Below, piece by piece: positions 20,146-32,100 of a stretch of 64,000 nucleotides of DNA. The notes beneath the pieces are model-generated. The model was given only the letters and a program-made list of their open reading frames with translations, was not told the origin of the DNA and searched no databases. Numbering within the stretch: position 1 is the first letter of the stretch; the number at the start of each line of letters is the position of its first letter. Origin of the DNA: Epinephelus fuscoguttatus (Eukaryota; Chordata; Actinopteri; Perciformes; Serranidae); assembly GCF_011397635.1 (NCBI RefSeq), contig NC_064766.1, positions 42,253,110 to 42,317,109 on the forward strand, read 5' to 3'. The position numbers were made by a program, and so were the translations under genes.

Positions 20146-23100
20146 ATGAGCAGCACTGATGAGCCGCCGCAGGTCCTGGTGAGAGCTGAGTACACACCAT
20201 ATCCTGTCACACACCTGTCACACACCTGTCACACAGGTAACACACCATTACCTGTCACACACCTGTCACACAGGTAACACACCATTACCTGTCACACACC
20301 TGTCACACACCTGTCACACACCTGTCACACAGGTAACACACCATTACCTGTCACACAGGTAACACACCATTACCTGTCACACACCTGTCACACAGGTGAC
20401 ACACCATATCCTGTCACACACCTGTCACACACCTGTCACACAGGTGACACACCATTACTTGTCACACACCTGTCACACAGGTGACACACCATTACTTGTC
20501 ACACACCTGTCACACAGGTGACACCATTACCTGTCACACACCTGTCACACAGGTGACACACCATTACTTGTCACACACCTGTCACACAGGTGACACCATT
20601 ACCTGTCACACACCTGTCACACAGGTGACACACCATTACCTGTCACACAGGTAACACACCATTACCTGTCACACACCTGTCACACAGGTAACACACCATT
20701 ACCTGTCACACAGGTAACACACCATTACCTGTCACACACCTGTCACACAGGTGACACACCATTACCTGTAACACACCTGTCACACAGGTGACACACCATT
20801 ACCTGTCACACACCTGTCATAAGGATCTATTGCAGTTTATGTCATGGCAATCCTCAGCACATGGTGACACATTTAAGATAGTCTCGCCACCAGACAATCA
20901 GAGATCTCCGCCTCCTGATAGTCTGGGGACACTCCTTTCTAAAGTGTGTTTAACACACCGGCGAAAACAGCCGGCAACAAAGCAACACCTCCTGCATTTT
21001 TGAAAAGGACACGCCTTCTCGGAAATGTGTGCTCCCCCTTTTCTCGTCCGCAAGGAAACAAACACACAGAGAGCTTGAAAATGGATGCCGAGAGATTTAA
21101 CTCTATTTTATCAAACGTGTGCTCATCCGTGAAGAAAATATTTTTTCCAGCGGATGTCTTAGTTACAACATGATTGAGCTAACTGGAGTAGTTTCATGTC
21201 GTATCCGACAACAGGAGGCTTTTAACAGATGACGTCCAGATGTTAGCATCGTGATTTCCCAAAACTGAATAAATACCACACATAGCAACACAAAACTGCT
21301 TTGCTAGCTCAATCATGTTGTAACTAAGATATCTGCTGGAAAAGATATTTTTTTCACGGACCGTTTAATGAGTTATTACCTATCACAGACACCGCTAACA
21401 GCTAACAGGGCTAACAGCTAACGGTTAGCCCAGCTAAACGTGCACACAGAAATAGTAATGTTTGTTCAGTCATTGTGTTACATGTGTGTGACTTTACAAA
21501 CATCGGATTAGTCCAAACGGTGATACAGTGATGTGAAAAATGTGATATATAGGCTATATATATAGCTAAAAGCTCTGCTGGTTTTCTACCCGGTAGTATT
21601 TGTAAACAACAAGGTGATTCCCTCTATAGTCCGGCCGGACGGATGAGTCATGGCCTTGTAAAAGATTATGTTTGTTTCTTTTAGTTGGCGAGAATGTGTC
21701 GCCGCAAACGCGACAAACATCCACTAACCTTGACGGTGTTTTCTGCGAGCACGGCTGAGCCGTTTTGTACCGCTGCACGTGTTTCTAAGTTTAAGTTTAT
21801 TTCCTTTATTAATCCCCCTGAGGGGAAATTCAGTGTTTTCACTCTTGCTTGTCAATTACACACAGGTCTGAAACACACACAGGATCTATACATGCACAAA
21901 GTGGAGAGATGTCAGAGTGAGGGGGCTGCCCTTTGGTCAGGCGCCCCGAGCGGTTAGGGGGTTCGGTGCCTTGCTCAAGGGCACCTCGGCAGTGCCCATT
22001 AGGTGAACTGGCACCTCTCCAGCCACCAGTCCACGCTCCATATTTTGGTCCAGACAGGGACTCGAACAGGCGACTCTCCGGTTCCCAACCCAAGTCCCTA
22101 TGGACTGAGCTACTGCCGCCCCAGTGGGACTATATTTACAAGCACAAGAGTTCAGCGAGCCACCGAAGGACCACCCTGCAGATTTACTATTGGTTCTGCA
22201 ACGTAGGGAGTTTTTTTAAACTCTGAAATTGTATCTGCCCATCTAAACACAAAATCAGGGAGAAAGTCATCAGTCTTTAGTTAAGCAAAGCGTCCAAAGA
22301 CTGACTTGTGAGTCTACGTTTAAGATGGCGGATCAGCAGTGCTCGGAATCAGGCCTGTTTTCAGCTGATCAGCCATGACCTGTGACCGGCTGGTCAGTTT
22401 AAAATATGCTGATTTAAAATGCCGGTCAAATTCCCGCTGCGCCGCATGATTGACATCACATAACATCAGCAGCGCACACACGCACATGTGCAACTCACAG
22501 CTTGGGCGGTGTGAGGAAGTGAAACATGGGCGGCTTCTCACCTTCATCATTCACGCACACTCATCAAAAGAGAGAAGGAGGAAGTTGTTTATTGTCCGTG
22601 TTAGCCTGAACTGCGGCGCTCTCACTGCTGCACTGTGCCGCTGGACACTGACGAGGCGCGTGTCCGCACGCTTACTGGCGGGCGCGTCCTCAGCACTAAA
22701 GGCTTTCATACAGGCGACCAACACCATGTCGGCCGTGTGGAATTTTTGTCTATTCAAGAAATTTCCCACAAATGCTATACAGCAAGAATTATTATTTTAT
22801 TTATCCATGTTTTTATTTATGTATGCCTTTTTAACTTATTTATTTTAATACTGTACCTGAAGTTATATTTGAGCAAAAAGGAAAATGTTTCTTAACCCGT
22901 GTCGCTGTTGTTGTTTGTGTTTGTGGTTGTGTTTGTGTTTGAGGTGATTATTGAAGAGCTGGTTGTATCCTACTTAAAATGTTCTGATAAAGCAAACATA
23001 GAAAATACTGCAATATCTTGTGAGCTGTAAAGTGGTTTGAAGAAAATGAAATTGGTAGTGGCCAAAATCGTAATCGGCCGTCCAAACACTCTGCAAATCA

Positions 23101-26100
23101 GAAATCGGGAGCGGCCCCAAAAATTGTAATCAATGCAAGTCTAGCGGTAATATTGTATCTTAGCGTCAGTGTCGTGGTGACATGGTACGTGGGGCCTCAA
23201 AGCCGTGTGTTGTCTCCTGTCTCAGCACAAAGAGTCACTCCACCTGTTTTGGACGTAACAGGCGATTTTGCAGAGGGACTCTACAGAAGCCTGGATGGAC
23301 AAAAGATGAGGTAACGCTCATTGTGTTAGCATTCAAACAGTGTGTATGTCCTGTGTGTCCAGGTCCTTCACAGTAAAAGTCCTCCGTGTGGAGTAGCAGG
23401 CTTTTATTGTGAAGCAGCTGCAGGTACAGGATGTACACAGATAATATCTGAGTCAGGATATTTACACCATATCAGTCTTTAGTGCGGAAACTGCAGCTCA
23501 GTGTGATGATGATGATGATGATCTTCCTCTTCAGGATGAGAAGCTGCGTGGACTGGTGAAGGAGTTTGGATGCAGCAGCTGGTCTTCAGTTTCTCTGCAT
23601 TTTAAAGTGAGTGGTTTCATCCACAGGAACAGGACAGCAGAGACACAGAAACAGGATGTTTAAGTATTTAAGGTTTTAAACGACCAGCAAACAGCAGACT
23701 GTTGCTGTCTGACTCTACGACCACAACATGTGACGTCTCAGCTGCAACACAGGAGGGGCAGCAGGAACTGGACCCCCATCCAGGTCTTTGTCAATCTGAA
23801 GCACACCGACTGGACCCAGTTTGTTTGTGGACATGATTGTGTTCTTAAACTTTCAGTTGTTGCTCAAGACTTTGAACACGTCAGTCCACAGCGTGCAGGA
23901 CGCATCCTAACTGTCTGTGTTGTGTGTCAGGGTCAGAGGTCAGATGTGGAGTGTCAGCGGAGGTGGCAGCAGATAAAGAATCCAGATCTGGTCAAAGGTC
24001 CCTGGACTCAGGAGGAGGACGGGAGGGTAAACACTCACTCTTGATGGATGTGACTTTAAACTTGTTGAATGTGACTCTGGACTCGATGGAGGTCACTCTG
24101 GACTTGCAGGATGTGTCTCTAGACTTGCAGGACATGTCTCTGGACTTGCAGGACATGTCTCTGGACTTGCTGGACGTAACTAAAGACTTGTTGGACGTGT
24201 CTCTGGACTTGTTGGAGATTACTGTACTTGTTGGAGATGACTCTGGACTTGTTGGACACGACTCTGTACTTGTTGGACGTGTCTCTGGACTTGTTGGAGA
24301 TGACTCTGCACTTGTAGGACACATCCATGGACTTGTAGGACACATCTCTGGACTTGTTGGAGATGACTCTGTACTTGTTGGATATGACTCTGGACTTGTT
24401 GGAGGTCACTAAGGACTTGTTGGAGATGACTCTGGATTTGCTGGATGTGACTCTGGACTTGTTGGAGATGACTGTCTCTGAACTTGTAGGACTTGTCTCT
24501 GGACTTGTTGAAGATGACTCTGTACTTGTTGGATGTGACTCTGGACTTGTTGAAGATGACTCTGAAATTGCTGGATGTGACTCTGGACTTGTTGGAGATG
24601 ACTGTCTCTGAACTTGTAGGACTTGTCTCTGGACTTGTTGGATGTGACTCTGGACTTGTTGGAGATGATTGTCTCTGAACTTGTAGGACTTGTCTCTAGA
24701 CTGGTTGAAGATGACTCTGGACTTGTTGGATGTGACTCTGGACTTGTTGGAGATGACTGTCTCTGAACTTGCTGGATGTGACTCTGGACTTGTTGGAGAT
24801 GACTCTGAACTTGTTGGAGATGACTCTGGACTTGTTGGAGGTGACTAAGGACTTGTTGGAGATGACTGTCTCTGAACTTGTAGGACTTGTCTGTGGACTT
24901 GTTGAAGATGACTCTGGACTTGTTGGAGGTGTCTCTGGACTTGTTGAAGATGACTCTGAACTTGTAGGACTTGACTCTGGACTTGTTGGAGATGACTCTG
25001 GACTTGTTGGATGTGACTCTGGACTTGTTGGAGATGACTGTCTCTGAACTTGTAGGACTTGTCTCTGGACTTGTTGGAGATGACTGTCTCTGAACTTGTA
25101 GGACTTGTCTCTGGACTTGTTGAAGATGACTCTGAACTTGTAGGACTTGACTCTGGACTTGTTGGAGATGACTCTGGACTTGTTGGATGTGACTCTGGAC
25201 TTGTTGGAGATGACTGTCTCTGAACTTGTAGGACTTGTCTCTGGACTTGTTGAAGATGACTCTGAACTTGTAGGACTTGACTCTGGACTTGTTGGAGATG
25301 ACTCTGGACTTGTTGGATGTGACTCTGGACTTGTTGGAGATGACTCTGGACTTGTTGGATGTGACTCTGGACTTGTTGGAGATGACTGTCTCTGAACTTG
25401 TAGGACTTGTCTCTGGACTTGTTGGAGATGATTGTCTCTGAACTTGTAGGACTTGTCTCTGGACTTGTTGGAGATGACTCTGGACTTGTTGGATGTGACT
25501 CTGGACTTGTTAGAGATGACTGTCTCTGAACTTGTAGGACTTGTCTCTGGACTTGTTGGAGATGATTGTCTCTGAACTTGTAGGACTTGTCTCTGGACTT
25601 GTTGGAGATGACTCTGGACTTGTTGGATGTGACTCTGGACTTGTTGGAGATGACTGTCTCTGAACTTGTAGGACTTGTCTCTGGACTTGTTGGAGATGAT
25701 TGTCTCTGAACTTGTAGGACTTGTCTCTGGACTTGTTGGAGATGACTCTGGACTTGTTGGATGTGACTCTGGACTTGTTAGAGATGACTGTCTCTGAACT
25801 TGTAGGACGCATCTCTGGACTTGCTGAAGATGACTAAGGACTTGTTGGATGTGACTAAGGACTTGTTGGACATGTCTCCGGACTTGATGGACGTGTCTCC
25901 GGACTTGATGGACGTGTCTCTGGACTTGCAGACGTATAGCAGATCTTCTTTATAAACTAATAGCATGTTGTGATGTCACTTCCTGTGAAGGTCATTGAGC
26001 TGGTTCAGAAGTACGGCGTGAAGCGCTGGTCGCTCATCGCCAAGCACCTGCGGAGTCGTAACGGGAAGCAGTGCCGCGAGCGCTGGCACAACCACCTGAA

Positions 26101-29100
26101 CCCGACGGTGAAGAAGAGCAGCTGGACGCTGGAGGAGGACGGCGTCATCTGTCAGGCCCACAGGCTGCTGGGAAACCGCTGGGCCGACATCTCCAAGTTG
26201 CTGCCGGGCAGGTACATAGAGCCGTGGTTATCTCTGTAACTGACAGGGTTCAGATCCACACGTTTTTATTTTTATTAACTTCAGAAAAACATTTGGATTA
26301 AGATGATTTTAACAAATTAAATTCTGAGTTGAGAAAAATCATTAAACCGTTCATCAGCTTCAGTCAGACAGGATGTGATGTCATCCATGTTAGAGTCACA
26401 GACTGTATAAATAATAGACGAAGCTCCTGTGACGTCACCCGTCGGTCTGTGGACTCACGTTCAGCATTTAGGCTGCTGCCATCTTGTTTTTTAAGTCTTA
26501 ATCAAGTATAAACAGGTGAGTTGTATGGAAAGGTAGAAATGATCTCCAGAGTAGGGATCCGCTCCAAATGAATCTATATTTTTAAAGTCATTACTAAAAG
26601 TGTGTGTCATATAAAAACTAAAGTGATGGTCAAAGTTGTCACAGTGAAATTTAAGGTGTGCTGATGGATTCACGTCATCAACTCATGCATTGAGTAACAT
26701 TACAAGTTAACGTTCCACCTTAAAAGTTGCCGGCAGTCGGCCCAGTGAATGAAGTGATTTTTTTCTCTTTCATTTTATAGTTGTAGTTTACTGATGTATG
26801 AACAGAGGTTACATAAAACCAGAGTGAGCGTCCTCTACTGACCAATCAGACTGCAGGGTTTCTAGCTCCACCTTTTAGTACCAGATCTGTGTGCTAGGTA
26901 CCCCAACAGAGGGGGGACCAAACATGGGGACGCTAAGGAACGCTTCTGTTGGGACCATCCACAACTTTCACTGTGGAGACAGAAACTATGAACAGCTGGG
27001 AGGAGGCGGGGCTTCAGTTTATTCTCCTGCTGCTTGCCTTCGACTGACTGAGTGAATAAAGAGCGACCTCAGCAACCAGTGAAGGGAAACTGTGCTGATA
27101 TTCAACCAGCTGTGTGACATCACAGTGTGTGCAGATGGACGGTGTTCGCCTGGAGCTCATCTGCACACACTGTGATGTCACACAGCTGGTTGAATATCAG
27201 CACAGTTTCCCTTTAATCTGTTGGTCTTGTGTCAGGACGGCGGTGATGTGTTCAGTGTCACTGAGGTTGAACTTCAGCCGTCAGCTGTCTGATTCATCCT
27301 TCAACACAAACTGCAGAGCCTCTGTCTGCTGCTCTTTCCATCAGTGTGATAACATGTCTTCAGGGGGTGCGGTCAGTGACAGTGTAGGCTTCACTCTCGC
27401 AAAGGGGCGGGGCTTAGCAAAGGGTCATCTGTGTCAGATTGAGTCACCGCAGTAACATTTGTCTTTGGGACGACTCTTCTCAGGACAGATAACGCCATCA
27501 AAAACCACTGGAACTCCACCCTGAAGAGGAGGGTGGAGAAGGAGGGATACCTGCAGGTCCTACACCTCCACAACTCCTGCACCAGCTCCTCCAACACCTC
27601 CTCCAACTCCTCCTACTCCACCAGGCCAGCATCCAGGACCCGCGGCCCCCCCGGCACAGCCAACATCTCCACCAAGGTCAGCATCCACCCACCATCCCAT
27701 CATCCACCCATGATACCAGCAGAGATGATGATAATAATAATCCTTCCTCCAGCAGGCTGACAGTGTGTCCGCTGTGAAGGACGAGTCCAGCTGCATTTCC
27801 TGTGGTCAGAGCGTGTGTGGGTGCCATGGCAACCAAGCCCACCCGTGCTCCATCTGTGTCCCCGCCCCCTCCACCTCAGGTTACAGCTCCTCTCTGAGCA
27901 TGTGCGAGCTGACAGCGCCCATGGACCTGATGGAGACGGTACATTAGCGTTTTCTCTCACTGGAACACAGCTGAAGCTTTTATTTTGAAATGTAGCTGTA
28001 AGTGTGGTTTTAGAGCCCTCGGCGCCGTCTCTCAGGCTCTACACAAACATATCAGTCATTTCTCTACAAACAGAGCAGGTGATTCAAACAGGTCAAAACA
28101 CTGAGTAAAGCAGGGTCACATTAAAAATCAGTGTTTCTCTGAAGCTGTGTGTCGGTGTGTGTGTGCGCTCCTACACCACCTGCTAATGTGCACTCACCTG
28201 TTTTCTCTGGCAACTTAAGATCCAGACGCTCAGAAGGTTTTTACCAGGAGCTGAATTATTGTCTCAGAGCAGCTGATTTACACCAGGATATATATCATTA
28301 TCATATCACGTATAGCATGATATCATCATCGAACAAACAGACTCATCTTCTTCAAACAGAGGATCTAATCACAGCTTTCCCATGGTCATGGAAAACCTGG
28401 AATAGTCAGGATCACAGTCACTTTTTCCAGGCCTGGAAATGTCCTGGACTTTCGTTGTGTGTAATGAGATTAATCCTTAGGTGGATGATCTTCCACATTA
28501 TGTAACGACGCTCTGATGTTTCCTCCTTGCGGTCTGTCTTGAGCTGATGTCATGACATCGTGACTAAACAGAGTTTGAGTCTGGAGTGTTTTAAACCACT
28601 GCACAAGAAAAACAAATCTTTACTTCAGGTCCTTGAAAAGTCCTGGAAAAGTCAAACTGTGAGGGGTAAATATGACATTGAGACGTCTGACCTGATTTCA
28701 TCACAGAACCCAGAGACCTGGAGCTGTGGCCCAGAGGAAGTGACATCATCGCTGTCCACCTGCCTGTACAGACAGGACGCCGACCTGTCAGTCATCAATC
28801 TGAGCACCAGTTATGTAAGACACATTAAACATCAGTGTTTCTCTGAAGCTGTGTGTAAGACAGCAAACACTGTGACATCATAACCCTTCAAACATTTTGT
28901 CCCTTCACACGATGAGGCAATCATCAGGCGACGCTCTGCCTTCATCACGTCATCGCTCAGTGTCTCCAGAAAATGTGTCATGTTCATCATGTTTGTTCCT
29001 TGGATTATTAATCTAATCACAGGTTAGTAATATAATCACGTGTCCTCCACGGTGACATCAGTGTGTTGTATGAAGGTTACAGGTTTGAAGGAGCAGCTGG

Positions 29101-32100
29101 TGACCAGTGAGGATGGAGCCTCCTTGTTAGACTCCTCCTCCTCCTGGAGCAGAGGCAGCAGGGCGGGGCCTCTGACGTTCTCCCCCTCTGAGGTGAAGAC
29201 ACGACGCCGCTGCTGCTGCTGGTCTTTAACTGTCCGTCTGATGTCTGATTGTCTTTCTGTCTTTCTGTCTGTCTGTTCTCTCTGTCCTCAGCTCTTCAGT
29301 CTGTGCGGTGTCGAGGATCTGAAGTTACAGCATCCAGCTCTCACCTCCACCCCCGTGTGTTCCCATAAACACTCCACCAACACCAACCAGGGCGACTCCT
29401 GCAGCCACAGGTAGTTTCATATGTTTTACATCAGCCATTCTCACACAGAGGTGGCGCTATAGAGTCTCTTCTTTACGCCACCTTCACATGTTTACACAGA
29501 ACCAAACAATGACATTACATGTTGTTCCTGTGTGTGATTACAGACAGCATGATGACATCACAGAATCAAAAGAGGCATGACCTGTAACACAACAGCGTCG
29601 ACCTCTAGTGTGACATATAACATACGTGTCAGAAGCTCTTTATAAACAACAACAATGACATCACATGTCAGTAACAATCATTTAGCGTCCCTGTTATATG
29701 GCGGCTGATCTCATCCTCTGCTCAGAGGGTAAGGAACTCCTGTTAGCCGCTAACTGCTAATAGCTGCTTTTTAAATCTCCCACGGTGGGTCACACACATG
29801 ACACATCATCAAAACGTCACACCTGTCCATGATCCGTCCTGCAGCTGTCTCTGTCTTACAGACATTGTTTCGGTGCTGTTAAAACTTCTGTTGCTGAGTT
29901 AAGCCTGATTTATGGTCCTGCGTTGACTCAACGACGTTGCTACGTTGTTGCTGTGACGCTGTCGTGAACCCTTCTCCGTCACTCCGTTTCATCATGGTGC
30001 AATTCACCGCCAGAGTGGTAGGAGGCTGCGTTCCTTTCCTGAGTGGTTGTCGTCGTCTCTAGTTGATTTATACAGAATGGCGAGGTGACATGACGGCATT
30101 AAATTCCCGCGTTGAACAGCAAGTGTAACGGGGGCTTCTGTCTCTTGTTCCACAGCGTCTGAGACACACCTTCATGTCAAAGTGTAAATTTATTGTTGAT
30201 CAGTTTGAAATGTTTTAAAGAGAAACTGCCGGTTTTCTTGCGCAGCGCTGATTGAAGATCAGCCCAGTTTCTCTCTAACTGCTGTGTTCAGGACGCCCTC
30301 AGAGACCAGGGAGAGGGTCAGAGTGCTGTGGACGGCAGCGCCTCAAACACCAACGCCACTGAAGATCAACAAGAGAGAAGACGAGGTGAGAGGAGACGTC
30401 CTGCTGTCACACTGTAAACACTCACCTGTCCCCTCAGTCCTGGAGCTGTCTGCTCTGTGGTGTGTGTGTGTGTGTGTGTGCGTGTGTGTGTGTGTGTGCG
30501 CGCGTGTGTGCGCATGCACGTGTGTGGTTCAGGTTCCAGTTTGTTCAAGCAGAATGATGAACGTGACGTGGGAGGAGCCAAGTGTGGATCCTGACAGTCA
30601 GCAGTCCAGCAGCAGCTCTGAGGTCAGACACACAAACACATCTGCAGCACGTCGACAAACTCAGAGCGACCTGAGATCCCTCCCAACGTCTCACATGTTC
30701 AACACGACCTCGTAAAGTAACCGTAAATGTTTAAATATAGGCGACCACATGAAAGGCACGCAGCTCATACCTGAAGTTCATGTGTCCATCAGAACAAAAT
30801 CCAGCTTCTATTCACAGCGTCGCAGTGAGAAGTTTCAGTAGACTGACCCGTCTCAGCCGGCAGATGATGTCACCTGGTTTTAGAACGTAAACGTAAGGCA
30901 CGTCAGCCAATCAGCTTGTAGCAAAGTCAGCTGGTCAGGTGAGTTACGAGCTGTCGGCAGACGGCGCGTTCGCTGCTGTAACTGACAACAGCCCTCCATC
31001 CTCACCGACCCAGAGTCCATCTCCTTTCAGTCCCCGCAGCTGTGGACACGTGTCTCGATGTGTTGGACGGTTGGTCGCTGCTGCTCGCTGTGTGTGTGCG
31101 TCACACACTGACTGATTAATCTGCGCTGGTTATTTCAGTGACTGTGAATACGGTACATCTGTAGCTCAGGTCATTGATTTCTGTGTTGGGAATTAGGACA
31201 GCCTTCACGGAGTGTTGTGACCATGATGAGACGGTGTATCATCTCTAGTCAACAACTTATTTTGTGGCTGAATATAATTTGTAGCTTCTTAAAATCTGAA
31301 TGAGGATAGTGATAGTGAGATACTGGCTACAGTGATGAAACAAAACCAGCATCAGATGGACTGTATTCATAATCAATACGCCACAATAATATAAATAACC
31401 AGCGCCAATTCATCAGTCAGTGAGAATGTGTGTGTGGGCGGGGCATAAGCACATACAGCCAGCAGCAGCAGCGACCCACCGTCTGACACCGGCACACCGT
31501 GAGGACAGAAACAGAGGGCTCTGTGGGGACGGAGCACCTGCTGCAGCAAGCCAACACGCCATCTGTGGTCATTTTGACCTGACCAGCTGACTTCACTACA
31601 AGCTGATTGGCTGTTGAAACAGGTGACGTGCTTTAAAACCAGCCGCCGGCCATTTGACCAGCTGAGTGTCAGGTGACACCATCAGCCGGCTTGAGTCGAG
31701 CTCAGACCGGCCAGTTCACACCGCTGACACTTTTCTCTGTGACGTTCTGAGATGGTTTCATCAGGTCGTAAATTTTTGGTCTGTTTAAGACGAAGAACCT
31801 AAACAGCTGATCGTCTTGTCACACACAGAAACATTAAATTCAAAACAAGTGTGTCACACTCTTGAGGACGTCTCCTCTGAGGAGACACCTTCATGGGGAC
31901 TTCTGTCCTTCAGGTCCAGGGAGAGAGTCTGCTGAGCTCCATCCTGCAGGTCCAGAGAGAGTCCAGCTCCACCTCAGTGGTCCAGAGACAATCCAGCTGT
32001 GTCCCACAAGTCCAGAGAGAGTCCAGGTTTGTCTCCAGCTGTGAGGAGTTTGGCTGCTTCCCGTTGGACGGACGGACAGAGGTGTGGTGGTGTCAGCAGT

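Noticed and set aside
23924..25966. Many ORFs of 60-162 codons on both strands between mybl1 exons
   Set aside because: All are frames of the 21-bp array; none has unique sequence or splice evidence beyond the real R1/R2 exon at its left edge.
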